This document shows, piece after piece, positions 1 through 8,805 of a stretch of 64,000 nt of DNA. The DNA comes from Alphaproteobacteria bacterium. GTDB taxonomy: Bacteria; Pseudomonadota; Alphaproteobacteria; RF32; CAG-239. The stretch's first letter is position 1; each line of letters starts with the position of its first letter. Below the pieces are notes generated by a model, which saw nothing but the letters and a program-made list of their open reading frames with translations, was not told the DNA's origin and did no database searches. The stretch is taken from assembly GCA_017626035.1 (NCBI GenBank), contig JAGAJR010000021.1, positions 1-64,000 on the forward strand, in the 5' to 3' direction. The translations under genes were made by a program, and so were the position numbers.

Positions 1-128
1 AACTGACCTTGGCCGATATGAACGAAGAAAGTGCAAACATGTTGGCTCTTCAGACCAGACAGCAGTTGGCTATTAACTCCTTGAGTTTGGCTTCTCAGGC
101 TGCCCAGTCCGTATTGAGCCTGTTCTAA
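1..128 (+). CDS. flagellin, C-terminal end (partial)
   Basis: The reading frame enters from the left edge and runs for 42 codons to a TAA at 126-128. The translated tail (ADMNEESANMLALQTRQQLA, then SLASQAAQSVLSLF) is the conserved C-terminal D0 helix of bacterial flagellins, the part that packs in the filament core and is recognised during export. An intrinsic terminator follows at once, so this is the last gene of its transcript. Which flagellin paralogue it is cannot be told because the N-terminus and central region lie outside the window. Its position agrees with the flagellar genes further right. Confidence 0.9.
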   Translation, partial: LTLADMNEESANMLALQTRQQLAINSLSLASQAAQSVLSLF

Positions 129-149
129 TCTTTAGATTAGTTAAAGAAA

Positions 150-177
150 AAGAGCGGCTCTGCCGCTCTTTTTTTTG
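150..177 (+). terminator. intrinsic terminator after flagellin
   Basis: Inverted repeat AGAGCGGC-TCT-GCCGCTCT followed by a run of T residues, 22 bp after the flagellin stop. Confidence 0.9.
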
Positions 178-235
178 TTGTAAAAATTATCCAAAATGGC
201 ATACTGTTATAAGAAGGAATAAATGGAATACAAAG

Positions 236-1843
236 ATGATAGATGGAAAAAGCAAAATAACGGCCAGAGACATCAAAGACCTGTCCGGTGAAGAAATTGA
301 TAAAATTCAAAATAACATAGATGCCCAAAATATGCAGATAATTGCTCAGGCATATGCGGAACAACGCATTACTAGTGAGGAAAAAGCTTATCTGGAAAGT
401 TATTATAAGAGCGGCATGGAAGCGTACCGCAAAGTATATCAGGCATTATACAGCATTTTCCAAATTCCTGAAAAAATTGTATGTATGGATCCGGAAACCG
501 GAGAAACGGAAACCCACGTCAAAACCTATTATGATAAAAGAACAAAAAAAAGAAAAAGGAAAGAAGTCGAAACGGCTTATGATTTTAAAGATATTACGCC
601 GTTTACCTGTATGCGTCTGGAATACAGGGATAAAGAAAACAATCCGATTTACATTATTCTGCCGGTAATGAAAAAACCGGCTCGGGCAATTGAAAAACTG
701 GAAGATTATCGTAAGGAATACACGGAAACGCTTCGCCGTGTGGAGAGCCGCTATGATGAACATGGTGATGTTGACCGTTATAATGAAGAATTGCGGGCAG
801 TGCCGGAACCGTATGAACGTTTGAACGATGTTTTACGTTTTACGATTACAAGTAAATATTACTCAGGGGTGGAACATATTGTAAAGCTCTTTACCAAAAA
901 TGAGGATATGAATATCAATCCGAATGAAACCCGCAGTCTGTTCAAAGAAAACGATATGGCAAACATTGAAGAGTATCTGAAAAACAAAAAGAGCTATTTT
1001 GATGTTAAAATGTTTTTGCATTTATTGGGAGAAAGCGGTTTTTCTTTTAATGCGGAAGCTCAAATAAAGATACACAGTCTGTATTTGGCGGATTTGAAAA
1101 CGCACAAAATTTACGAAGAACAGCGTAAGTTGGAAGAGCGTCTCAAAAAAGAGCGTCATAAGCTATCCCCGGATGAAGTCCGTCAAAAGGAAGCTAAAAT
1201 TAAAATTTTAAAAATGAGTATTCAGAAAATAAATAAAGAAGCTATCCATGAATACAATGTGATGGTGCTGAATAAAATCCGTTGGATTGAAAGCGGTTAT
1301 AAAGCGTTGCGTATTCCGCCGGATTTGCCGGACGGAACATATAAAGTCTGCCGCAATATTATTCAGAAAGAATATATGGTTCGTCCGTTTAAGGCATTTG
1401 ATATTGATAAAGAGTTTTCAAAAGAAGACGAGTTAAATCAGGATATTTCCAAACGGAATAACATTGATTTGGATGAAATTGCTGAGATTGCCCGCCGCTA
1501 TGCCGCTAATGTGAACAAGAATTATCCGCGAACGGATGATAAAGCTCCTGTGGCTGACCGTGAGTATAAGGGAATTATCTCAAAATACCGTCAGGAGATT
1601 CGGGGAACGTCATTGCGGAGCAGTATGGAGCAGGAAGATTGGGATAATTACGGCAAAGCTAAAAAATATATGGATATTAGCAATAAAAACATTTATAAAG
1701 ATAATTACAGTAAGAAAGGTTACTGGGAAGATTATGAAAAAGCTGAAAAAGAACGCAAAAATTCGGAAGTTGACGATCAAACCGAGTTGGAAGTAAACGA
1801 GTTTCAGGCTTTTTATCTCAGCCGCCGGAAAGTAAGTCGTTAA
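236..1843 (+). CDS. 535-aa protein with possible RelA/SpoT-fold nucleotidyltransferase segment
   Basis: A long, charged, soluble protein with no signal peptide or membrane segment. Two segments resemble RelA/SpoT-type synthetase domains: LNDVLRFTI near residues 197-205 (families carry a D-x-x-R-[FY] core strand), and AEAQIKIH near 273-280 followed by THKIYEEQR at 289-297, which matches the ExQ-x-[RK] catalytic strand and a TH-x-xYEEQR tail in some phage and effector RelA/SpoT-like proteins. The central and C-terminal parts are Lys/Glu-rich and probably helical. The start is ATG 236; an ATG at 223 is in another frame and closes quickly. It sits between flagellin and a Sel1-repeat gene, 16 bp before the latter. 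Function is not established; the fold assignment is by eye only. Confidence 0.8.
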   Translation: MIDGKSKITARDIKDLSGEEIDKIQNNIDAQNMQIIAQAYAEQRITSEEKAYLESYYKSGMEAYRKVYQALYSIFQIPEKIVCMDPETGETETHVKTYYDKRTKKRKRKEVETAYDFKDITPFTCMRLEYRDKENNPIYIILPVMKKPARAIEKLEDYRKEYTETLRRVESRYDEHGDVDRYNEELRAVPEPYERLNDVLRFTITSKYYSGVEHIVKLFTKNEDMNINPNETRSLFKENDMANIEEYLKNKKSYFDVKMFLHLLGESGFSFNAEAQIKIHSLYLADLKTHKIYEEQRKLEERLKKERHKLSPDEVRQKEAKIKILKMSIQKINKEAIHEYNVMVLNKIRWIESGYKALRIPPDLPDGTYKVCRNIIQKEYMVRPFKAFDIDKEFSKEDELNQDISKRNNIDLDEIAEIARRYAANVNKNYPRTDDKAPVADREYKGIISKYRQEIRGTSLRSSMEQEDWDNYGKAKKYMDISNKNIYKDNYSKKGYWEDYEKAEKERKNSEVDDQTELEVNEFQAFYLSRRKVSR

Positions 1844-1861
1844 TTTATCCTCGAGGGAAAA

Positions 1862-3010
1862 ATGAAACAGTTCAGCTTGGTGATGTTGTTTTTTCTGCTG
1901 GTCAGCAGTGTTGCTTCGGCACAATTGGATATAGGGCAGGATAAAAGCCGCAAGGCAAAAGCCGTCCTTTCCTTAACCGATGCCATCGCTGAGAAAAAAA
2001 CGCCCGAAGCGGAGGAGAAAAAAGAAGATAAAGGAATTTTCTCTTTTATGAATTTTTCCTTCAGCAAAAATAAAAAGAAACCGGAAGAATATGTCCGTCC
2101 GAATGAAAAAACGGAAACCTTTTTGCAAAGAATTACCCGTCAGGCGGATGAAGGGGATGTTGATGCCCAGTTGACCCTTGGCTATATGTATCTGTACGGC
2201 GAAAACGGCGTTTCGGTTGATTATAAAAAAGCTTTTGACTATTACTCTCTGGCTGCGGCACAAAATGACAATATCGCGGTTAATAACCTGGGAAGCCTTT
2301 ATTTTAGCGGAATAGGAACCGCAAAAGATGTCCTGAAAGCGGCAATGCTGTTTGAAAAAGCTTCCAAACTCGGTAATGTGGAAGCAACGGTAAATTTAGC
2401 TTTCATCTATATCAGCGGCAACGGGGTATTGAGAAATTCTCAAGAAGCAATCAATTTGTTCAAAAAAGCGGCAGAGGCCGGTAATCCGACTGCAAAGTTT
2501 ATGACCGGATATGCTTATTACAAGGGATTCATGATTAAAAAAGATTTGAAAAAAGCGGTGTCGATGATGAGAGAAGCCGCCAATGCCGGTTATGATGATG
2601 CTCAGTATGTTTTGGCCGTAATGTATTTGAACGGTGAAGGAATTACCAAAAACTACGGTAATGCCGTTAAATATTTATATAAAGCTATTGAACAGGGTAA
2701 TGTGGACGCTATGGTTACGTTGGGAGATATTTTGGCTCTGGGCATTATCTACAACAAAGATTTGTATAAGGCACATATTTTATTCAACGTTGCCGCTGTC
2801 CGAGGTGCGGAAAAAGCGGCAGAAAAACGCGATGTTTTGGAAAAAAATCTGAAAATTGAAGAATTTTTGCAGGCTCAGTCCGAGGCTGAAAAATATGAGG
2901 AACATCCGTCTGAATTGACTGTTTATATTAAAAAGACTTTCGGCGACAATGTTCGAAAATATATTGACGATAATTTGAAGGCCATGCCGGTTCGTAATAT
3001 CCCACGATAA
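1862..3010 (+). CDS. secreted Sel1-repeat (SLR/TPR-like) protein
   Basis: The N-terminus is a typical Sec signal peptide (MKQFSLVMLFFLLVSSVASA, cleavage before QLDIG), so the 382-aa product is predicted periplasmic. After a Lys/Glu-rich linker, residues from about 95 to 315 form about six Sel1-like repeats of ~36 residues with the usual A-x-x-x-LG-x-x-Y-x-x-G pattern (DAQLTLGYMYLYGENG, NAVNNLGSLYFSGIG-like, DAQYVLAVMYLNGEG). These repeats form alpha-solenoids that bind proteins and are common in envelope-stress and signalling adaptors. Partner unknown. It follows the previous gene closely and may be co-transcribed with it. Confidence 0.85.
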   Translation: MKQFSLVMLFFLLVSSVASAQLDIGQDKSRKAKAVLSLTDAIAEKKTPEAEEKKEDKGIFSFMNFSFSKNKKKPEEYVRPNEKTETFLQRITRQADEGDVDAQLTLGYMYLYGENGVSVDYKKAFDYYSLAAAQNDNIAVNNLGSLYFSGIGTAKDVLKAAMLFEKASKLGNVEATVNLAFIYISGNGVLRNSQEAINLFKKAAEAGNPTAKFMTGYAYYKGFMIKKDLKKAVSMMREAANAGYDDAQYVLAVMYLNGEGITKNYGNAVKYLYKAIEQGNVDAMVTLGDILALGIIYNKDLYKAHILFNVAAVRGAEKAAEKRDVLEKNLKIEEFLQAQSEAEKYEEHPSELTVYIKKTFGDNVRKYIDDNLKAMPVRNIPR

Positions 3011-3021
3011 GATAAATCAAT

Positions 3022-3049
3022 TTGCAAATTATATAAAATAGTCTATGTT
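3022..3049 (+). promoter_or_regulatory. sigma-70-type promoter for the 3.3-kb XRE gene
   Basis: TTGCAA (3022-3027), 16-bp spacer, TATGTT (3044-3049). The same -35 hexamer and spacing occur before the two duplicated HTH units further right. Transcription should start near 3056, leaving a ~240-nt untranslated leader. Confidence 0.5.
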
Positions 3050-3055
3050 ATATTG

Positions 3056-3297
3056 AAGAACTAAAAGAGTCCTGAGAAACTCTTTCTATAGCGGTGTGAT
3101 ATTCATCGAAATTACATGGCTTTTTTTGATAAAAGCAGCTGTAAAAATATCCTTGCACATATATTTATATTATATGGTCGGGGAGATTTTAACGTATGTT
3201 CAGAGATTTTCAAAATCTTAAAGGTTAGAATGTCATTTCTATAGAATGATTCTCAGCTCTCCGGCCACCTTTGTGGCCCTGTAAAGGACTAACAACC
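3056..3297 (+). ncRNA. structured 5' leader of XRE gene (candidate cis-regulatory RNA)
   Basis: About 240 nt without a convincing reading frame separates the promoter from the start codon. Stems visible by eye are AAAGAGT/ACTCTTT (3064-3085), the near-perfect hairpin AGATTTT-C-AAAATCT (3204-3218), and GGCCAC-CTTT-GTGGCC (3263-3278), which ends five bases before the AAAGGA ribosome-binding site. The last hairpin is placed to influence translation initiation. No known riboswitch class was recognised. It could also be an independent small RNA reading into the gene. Confidence 0.4.
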
Positions 3298-3633
3298 ATG
3301 ACTGAGACTGAAAACATTGATGTTATCTTAGGAAAAAGGCTGCGTTTTCTTCGTGAGCAAAAAAATCACACCCAAAAAGAATTAGCCGAAAAAATCGGAG
3401 TTGTCTTTCAACAAATTCAAAAATATGAAACCGGCGTCAACAGAATTTCTTGTCATCGATTGTTCCAGATTATGGCAGCCCTTGATATTTCTATTTATGA
3501 ATTCTTTTCAGGAGTTCGTTTTAACAATCAGCTTCTTATTTCTGAAGAGGAAGGCAAGCTGCTCGGAGCTTTTAGAAATACGGATGAAAAATTTCAAAAA
3601 GCCATAATGACTTTATTGGCAGCTGAGAAATAA
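3298..3633 (+). CDS. XRE-family helix-turn-helix regulator
   Basis: The 111-aa product is almost entirely a canonical Cro/CI HTH_3 domain: LGKRLRFLREQKNHTQKELA, the recognition region VVFQQIQKYETGVNRIS, then LFQIMAALDISIYEFF, followed by a short tail. It should bind DNA as a dimer. The start ATG 3298 is chosen over an in-frame TTG at 3271 because AAAGGA lies 9 bases upstream and the TTG would fall inside the leader hairpin. It is monocistronic, with a terminator directly after the stop. Its target is unknown. The protein differs from the two short HTH proteins at 35.4 and 49.3 kb. Confidence 0.9.
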   Translation: MTETENIDVILGKRLRFLREQKNHTQKELAEKIGVVFQQIQKYETGVNRISCHRLFQIMAALDISIYEFFSGVRFNNQLLISEEEGKLLGAFRNTDEKFQKAIMTLLAAEK

Positions 3634-3665
3634 AAAAACGGTGCTGTTTAAGCACCGTTTTTTTA
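3633..3665. terminator. bidirectional terminator between XRE gene and thrS
   Basis: AAAAACGGTGCT-GTTTA-AGCACCGTTTTT, with A-rich and T-rich flanks on either side, separates two convergent genes. Confidence 0.85.
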
Positions 3666-3679
3666 TAGCTGAAGAAATT

Positions 3680-5614
3680 TTACTCTTCGTCCTTATGCGG
3701 CATTTGAGCTTCTTTAACCAAAGCGGCGATAAAGTCGTCAAGTTTCATGACTTCTTGCTTGTCAGAACCTAAACGGCGAACCGTAACGGTTTGGTTTTGT
3801 TGCTCTTTGGCACCGACAACGGCAATAACCGGAATTTTAGCCAAAGAATGCTCGCGGACTTTATAGTTAATTTTCTCGTTCCGCAAGTCTGTTTTTGCAG
3901 ACAAGCCGGCCTGTCTTAATTTCTTTGCGACTTCTTCGGCATAACCGTCAAATTCATTGACAATCGGAGCCACGACCACTTGCTCCGGAGAGAGCCAAAG
4001 CGGAAGTTTTCCGGCATGGTTTTCAATCAAGATACCCAAGAAACGCTCAATGGAGCCGAATAAAGCACGGTGCAACATAACCGGTTGATGTTTTTCTCCG
4101 TCTTCACCGATATAAGAAATATCAAACCGCTGCGGCAGGTTCATATCAACCTGAATTGTACCGCATTGCCATTCGCGGCCGATAGCGTCTCTGAGAATGA
4201 ATTCAAGTTTCGGGCCGTAAAAAGCACCTTCGCCTTCATTGATTTCATATTTATAACCATGGCTTTGCAAAGCGTTGGCCAAAGCATTTTCGCAGATATC
4301 CCAAATTTCGTCGGAACCGATACGGTAAATACTGTCCGGTCGGGTTGAGAGATAGATTTTAACATCTTCAAAGCCGAAGTCCTTGTAAATATCCAAAATC
4401 AGCTTAAGCGTTGTAATACATTCTTCTTCCATTTGTTCAGGTGTGCAGAAGATGTGGGCATCGTCTTGTGTGAACTCACGAACACGCATCAAGCCCATCA
4501 GCGAACCGGAAGCTTCATAACGGTTAACCATACCGAACTCGGCCATACGCAACGGCAAATCTCTGTAAGATTTAATTCCCTGTTTGTAAACCAGTAAACC
4601 GCCCGGGCAGTTCATCGGCTTAACACAGAACTGTTTATCATCTTCTGTTTTACCGGAATAGTTGTGAGCACCGTATTTATCCCAGTGGCCGGAAGTTTCC
4701 CACAGACAGCGATCCATAATACGCGGAGTTGCAACTTCAACATAACCGTTGTGTTCCTGCCGGTTCCGCATATATTCAATCAAACGGCGGTAAACCTTGT
4801 AGCCCTTGTCATGCCAGAATACGGCACCGGGAGCAAATTCCGGTTCAAAGTGGAACAAATCCATTTCTTTGCCGAGTTTGCGGTGATCACGTTTAGCGGC
4901 TTCTTCCATCATGGTCAGATAAGCGTCCAAGTCTTTTTTGGAAGCCCAAGCCGTTGCATAAATACGCTGCAGCATTTCTTTGGAGGAATCTCCACGCCAA
5001 TAAGCTCCGGCAACTTTCATCAGTTTGAACGCATCGCCGATTTTCCCTGTAGAAGGAACGTGCGGTCCGCGGCAGAGGTCTGTAAAGTTACCTTGGCGGT
5101 ATAACGAAATAACTTCATCTTCCGGCAAATCCTGAATAATTTCGGCTTTATAGTTTTCGCCCAAGTCTTTGAAGTATTTGATAGCTTCATTGCGAGGCAT
5201 AACGATACGCTCGATTTTTTCATCGCGTTTAACAATCTCGTGCATTTTAGCTTCAATTTTTTCAAAATCGTCAGTTGTAAACGGTTCACTGCGGGCAAAG
5301 TCATAATAAAAACCGTTTTCGATAGCCGGGCCGATTGTAACTTGAACATCTTTCCATAATTCCTTAACCGCCTGAGCCATAACATGGGAACAGGAGTGGC
5401 GGAGGATGTGCAGGCCTTCCTTATCTTTACCGGTAATGATGGTTACGGTTGCGTCGGTAGTGATAGGAGTGCTTAAATCCTGTGTTGTGCCGTTAACGGT
5501 AATGGCCAGTGCGGCCTTAGCTAAACCAGAACTTATTTTGTTTGCAATGTCAAAACCGTTGACACCGCTTTCCATCTCTAAAATACTACCATCAGGTAAT
5601 TTTATCGCAACCAT
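3680..5614 (-). CDS. thrS: threonyl-tRNA synthetase
   Basis: At 644 aa it has normal length for bacterial ThrRS. The order is a TGS domain (MVAIKLPDGSILEMESGVNG), the editing/SAD domain with HSCSHVMAQAV near residue 70, the class II catalytic core (motif 2 region MAEFGMVNRYEASGSLMGLM, zinc-binding VKPMNCPGG), motif 3 (MLHRALFGSIERF), and an anticodon-binding domain near the C-terminus (VVAPIVNEFDGYAEEVAKKL). It charges tRNA-Thr in the cytoplasm. The ATG has GGAAAT upstream. It lies 33 bp after a glycosyltransferase gene on the same strand and may share its transcript. No T-box leader is present, as expected in Alphaproteobacteria. Confidence 0.98.
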   Translation of the reverse strand: MVAIKLPDGSILEMESGVNGFDIANKISSGLAKAALAITVNGTTQDLSTPITTDATVTIITGKDKEGLHILRHSCSHVMAQAVKELWKDVQVTIGPAIENGFYYDFARSEPFTTDDFEKIEAKMHEIVKRDEKIERIVMPRNEAIKYFKDLGENYKAEIIQDLPEDEVISLYRQGNFTDLCRGPHVPSTGKIGDAFKLMKVAGAYWRGDSSKEMLQRIYATAWASKKDLDAYLTMMEEAAKRDHRKLGKEMDLFHFEPEFAPGAVFWHDKGYKVYRRLIEYMRNRQEHNGYVEVATPRIMDRCLWETSGHWDKYGAHNYSGKTEDDKQFCVKPMNCPGGLLVYKQGIKSYRDLPLRMAEFGMVNRYEASGSLMGLMRVREFTQDDAHIFCTPEQMEEECITTLKLILDIYKDFGFEDVKIYLSTRPDSIYRIGSDEIWDICENALANALQSHGYKYEINEGEGAFYGPKLEFILRDAIGREWQCGTIQVDMNLPQRFDISYIGEDGEKHQPVMLHRALFGSIERFLGILIENHAGKLPLWLSPEQVVVAPIVNEFDGYAEEVAKKLRQAGLSAKTDLRNEKINYKVREHSLAKIPVIAVVGAKEQQNQTVTVRRLGSDKQEVMKLDDFIAALVKEAQMPHKDEE

Positions 5615-5647
5615 TTTAAAATTTCCTTTTTTATTAATTAAAATTAT

Positions 5648-6808
5648 TTATTTGTCTTCAAGGTTTAAGATTTCCTCATAAACCTTAACTGTTTTATCAC
5701 ACATTATTTGTTTTGTAAAATTATCTCTTACATTTTTTATGGCCGCTTTTGAAATTTTTTCAATTTCGTCAGCGGGCAAATCCAAAGCCCAGTCGATAGC
5801 TTCTGCCAGAGATTGAGCATTGTTGCTGTAAAAGAGTTTTCCCGTTTCGCCGTCGCGGATAGTTTCTACCGACCCGCCGATATTGGAGGCAACGACGATT
5901 TTTCCGAGAGCCTGGCCTTCAATGGAGATTCTTCCGAAGGCTTCCGGTTCGATGGCCGTGGAAAGGACAACATTGGAAACCATCATCAAAGCCGGCATAT
6001 CAAGAACTTTTCCGAAAACGCAGACTTTGTTTTCAATACCGTATTTTTTTGCTTTGAGTTTGAGTTCCTTAACGTAATCTTCCCGCCCTTGCTCATCGCC
6101 GGCGATAATACAATAATAGTTTTGATTTTTCATCAGGGAGAGGGCTTCAATCAATAAATGCTGCCCTTTCCAGCGGGTAATTCTGCCGCCGAGGAGAATT
6201 ACCGGTTTATCTTCCGGAATATTGTAGTCTTTAACGGTTTTAATCATCCGTTCCTGAGTAACGGCTTCCGGAGAAAACTTTTCAATATCCACGCAGCGGT
6301 GAATCAGCCGGATTTTGTTCTCATCCACTTTATAATTGGAGAGAATATGTTTTTTTATGTGTTCGCTGATGGTAATAACCAGCTTTCCGTAAGTCATAAT
6401 GCGGTTGTAAAGTTTCTTAATGCCGCAAGGACCGAGACCGTAAGTGCCGTGAAAGGTCGTCATAAATTTAACACCGGCTCTTTTGGCTGCCCAATAAGCA
6501 CTCCACGCCGGAGCTCTGGAACGGGCATGAACGATATTAATATCGTTCTCTTTAATGATTTTTTCCAGCTTTTTGGAGTTTCTATACATTTTAAAAGGAT
6601 TCTTTGTCTTAAGCGGCAGCGTAAAATGTTTGATTTTTGCTTTTTCAAGATCATACACCAGACGCCCGCCCTGAGAGGCAACAAAATTGACAATGCCGCG
6701 TTTTTTCAAGTCCGTTGCAATTTCTACGGTTCCGCGTTCCACACCGCCCATTTCCAGTTCCGGAAGCACTTGAAGCACGACAGGGATTTTATCTTTACCT
6801 TTTTCCAT
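5648..6808 (-). CDS. GT4-family glycosyltransferase
   Basis: The 386-aa GT-B glycosyltransferase has an N-terminal donor-fold start (VVLQVLPELEMGGVERG), an acceptor-domain stretch HARSRAPAWSAYWAAKRAG, and the C-terminal nucleotide-sugar site with ILLGGRITRWKGQHLLIEAL and the E-x7-E region EPEAFGRISIEGQALGKIVV. It likely adds a sugar to a cell-surface glycan such as LPS core or a capsule. The start is placed at ATG 6808 (MEKGKDKIP), with GAGGAT upstream; an upstream in-frame ATG at 6868 would overlap the divergent hydrolase gene. Substrate unknown. Confidence 0.88.
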   Translation of the reverse strand: MEKGKDKIPVVLQVLPELEMGGVERGTVEIATDLKKRGIVNFVASQGGRLVYDLEKAKIKHFTLPLKTKNPFKMYRNSKKLEKIIKENDINIVHARSRAPAWSAYWAAKRAGVKFMTTFHGTYGLGPCGIKKLYNRIMTYGKLVITISEHIKKHILSNYKVDENKIRLIHRCVDIEKFSPEAVTQERMIKTVKDYNIPEDKPVILLGGRITRWKGQHLLIEALSLMKNQNYYCIIAGDEQGREDYVKELKLKAKKYGIENKVCVFGKVLDMPALMMVSNVVLSTAIEPEAFGRISIEGQALGKIVVASNIGGSVETIRDGETGKLFYSNNAQSLAEAIDWALDLPADEIEKISKAAIKNVRDNFTKQIMCDKTVKVYEEILNLEDK

Positions 6809-6853
6809 TTTATTACTACAATCCTCATAATTAAAATTTACGGAGATTACCCG

Positions 6854-7612
6854 ATGACGGATAAACACACATTTAAGTCGAACTTTACAACGAAAATAGA
6901 AATCAGCAAAGCAAAATCATCAAAAACTAACAAGTTAACGGTAATTTATGTGCATGGGCTTTATTCCGACCCGTGGGGGAGAAAACCGGAAGCTGTAAAG
7001 TCTTTTGCCGAAGAAAACGGGCTGGACTTTGTTCGATTCGAATTAATCGGGCACGGTTCCGACATCGAAAATTACGAACAGGCGGATTTAGATATTTGGA
7101 AAGCTCAGGTTCTGGAAGTGATTGACGACCTTGTAACGGGAAATGTGCTGATGATAGGCTCTTCTTTGGGCGGTTGGCTGAGTTTGTTGGCTGCGGTTGA
7201 ACGTCCGGAGCGTGTTAAGGGAATTATCGGCTTGGCGGCCGCTCCTGATTTTACGATAGATTTGGAAAAATATGTTTTTACGGCGGCACAAAAGGCCGAA
7301 ATGCGGGAAAAAGGAAAAATCTTGTTTGTAAATAATGATTTTACTTATGTGTTTACGAAAAAGATGTTTGAGTCCGGTATGCGTAACAGCCTTCTCGGTA
7401 AAGAGATTCCGATAACTTGTCCGGTTCACCTGATACAGGGGCAAAAAGACGCCAGTATTGACCCGAACAAAGCGGTAAACATCGCCAAATGCCTGAAGAG
7501 CGAAAACGTTGTCGTCAAGTTACTTAAAAATTCCAACCATCGACTGGGTACGGATGAGGATCTCGCCGAAATCGGAGCCTCTCTTAAAAGTATATTGCGT
7601 CTCTTGAATTAG
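6854..7612 (+). CDS. alpha/beta-hydrolase, serine esterase type
   Basis: A 252-aa cytoplasmic hydrolase. The oxyanion-side strand VIYVHGLYSDPWG, the nucleophile elbow GSSLGGW (G-x-S-x-G), a late acid loop (LIQGQKDASIDPNKA) and a terminal His (NSNHRLG) give the usual Ser-Asp-His triad order. It resembles the YqiA/RsbQ-like short esterases. ATG 6854 follows GGAG at 6842. The frame is open for another ~700 bp upstream, but that part is antisense to the glycosyltransferase and was excluded. Substrate unknown. Confidence 0.88.
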   Translation: MTDKHTFKSNFTTKIEISKAKSSKTNKLTVIYVHGLYSDPWGRKPEAVKSFAEENGLDFVRFELIGHGSDIENYEQADLDIWKAQVLEVIDDLVTGNVLMIGSSLGGWLSLLAAVERPERVKGIIGLAAAPDFTIDLEKYVFTAAQKAEMREKGKILFVNNDFTYVFTKKMFESGMRNSLLGKEIPITCPVHLIQGQKDASIDPNKAVNIAKCLKSENVVVKLLKNSNHRLGTDEDLAEIGASLKSILRLLN

Positions 7613-7632
7613 CGGCATTATCCATTATTTAA

Positions 7633-7657
7633 ACCTTAGATTTATCAAAAATTTAAG
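7633..7657 (+). promoter_or_regulatory. inverted repeat overlapping the efflux operon RBS
   Basis: CCTTAGATTT-ATCAA-AAATTTAAGG is a 10-bp imperfect stem (one G-T pair) whose right arm contains the AAGG of the ribosome-binding site for the membrane-fusion gene. It could be a repressor operator or an mRNA hairpin limiting translation. No regulator gene of the TetR type lies next to it. Confidence 0.4.
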
Positions 7658-7665
7658 GTGGAAAA

Positions 7666-8805
7666 ATGCCAAAACAAGAAGAAAAAACATACGGTTGGTT
7701 ATTGGCTGTCGTGCTGGTTTTAGCCTTGCTGGCCGGATATTACGCATTGAAAGAAACGCAAAAAGCAAAGCCTCAGACAGTAACGGCGGCAAAAGAAATA
7801 ACATTGCGTGTTGTTCCTGTTAAAGCGGAAGATGTTGATATTCAAAAATCATACATCGGGTATGTAACGCCGATTAACGAGGTTAGTGTTCTTCCTTATA
7901 TTAACGGTTTTCTGGATAAAATTATGGTCAGCGGCGGGCAGGATGTGTCGCAGGGCGAAACTTTGGTGGTAATCAAACAGGATGAATACAAAGCCAATAT
8001 GGATGCGGCCAGAGCGTCCGTTATCCAAGCCGAGGCAAATTTTGCCAATGCCAAAAGCTATTATGACCGGATAAAAAAGGCAGGAGCCAAAGCCGTGTCC
8101 AAAACTGAAGTTGACAGTGCCAAAGCGTCATATTTGTCATCTCAGGCGGCGGTTGCCCAAGCCAAAGCCAATTTTGCCCTGGCAAAAGTAAATTATGATT
8201 ATACGGAAATACAGGCTCCCGTAAACGGAACTGTCGGTGAAGTTTCTCTGACTAAAGGGGATTATGTTTCTCCGGGCGGACAGGCCTTATTTAAAATTAT
8301 CCAATACAATCCGATAAGAGTTGTTTTTTCCATTACGGATAAAGATTATCTGGACGAGTTGGCACAGGGAAAACTGTTTGCCCAAGACGAAATTCGCCTG
8401 CGTTTGTCTAACGGCAATATTTATGCCAAGCCCGGACAATACCGTTATGTGGATAATGAAATTGACCGCCAGACGAATTCAATTGCCGTGTATGCCGATT
8501 TTGAAAATGAAGACAAAACGTTGGTTGCCAATGCTTATGTGGATGTTTTGTTAAACAAGACTTATAAAAATGGTGTTTTGGTAAGGCAGAATTATGTTTC
8601 CCGGGAAGCAGACGGAAATTACGTTTATGTCGTGAACGGTTCTCAGTTGTCAAAAGTCAAGGTAGACATAGTCGCTCCTGTTAAAAACGATTATCTTTTG
8701 AAGAATAATTTCAAACGGGGAGATTACCTGGTTATTGATAAAGTCAGCAAAATGTCTCCGGATCAAAAAATCAGGATTGAGATTGTCGGCGGGGAGAAAA
8801 AATAA
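7666..8805 (+). CDS. RND efflux periplasmic adaptor (membrane fusion protein)
   Basis: The 379-aa HlyD/AcrA-family adaptor has an N-terminal membrane anchor ([18 protein letters not shown]) and no lipobox. It then has the barrel-sandwich half motif ([20 protein letters not shown], with the partner half [17 protein letters not shown]), an alpha-hairpin rich in Ala/Lys between them, and beta-barrel and membrane-proximal domains. It links the inner-membrane pump to the outer-membrane channel. The stop overlaps the start of the pump gene (TAATG), so the two are translationally coupled. Substrates are not predictable. Confidence 0.93.
   Translation: MPKQEEKTYGWLLAVVLVLALLAGYYALKETQKAKPQTVTAAKEITLRVVPVKAEDVDIQKSYIGYVTPINEVSVLPYINGFLDKIMVSGGQDVSQGETLVVIKQDEYKANMDAARASVIQAEANFANAKSYYDRIKKAGAKAVSKTEVDSAKASYLSSQAAVAQAKANFALAKVNYDYTEIQAPVNGTVGEVSLTKGDYVSPGGQALFKIIQYNPIRVVFSITDKDYLDELAQGKLFAQDEIRLRLSNGNIYAKPGQYRYVDNEIDRQTNSIAVYADFENEDKTLVANAYVDVLLNKTYKNGVLVRQNYVSREADGNYVYVVNGSQLSKVKVDIVAPVKNDYLLKNNFKRGDYLVIDKVSKMSPDQKIRIEIVGGEKK

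Noticed and set aside
196-211. Sigma-54-like site before the 535-aa gene
   Set aside because: TGGCAT...TTATA lacks the GC at the -12 element; GG-N10-GC is not met.
6158-6853. Long in-frame extension upstream of the alpha/beta-hydrolase
   Set aside because: It is antisense to the glycosyltransferase, has no hydrolase similarity, and a good RBS precedes ATG 6854.
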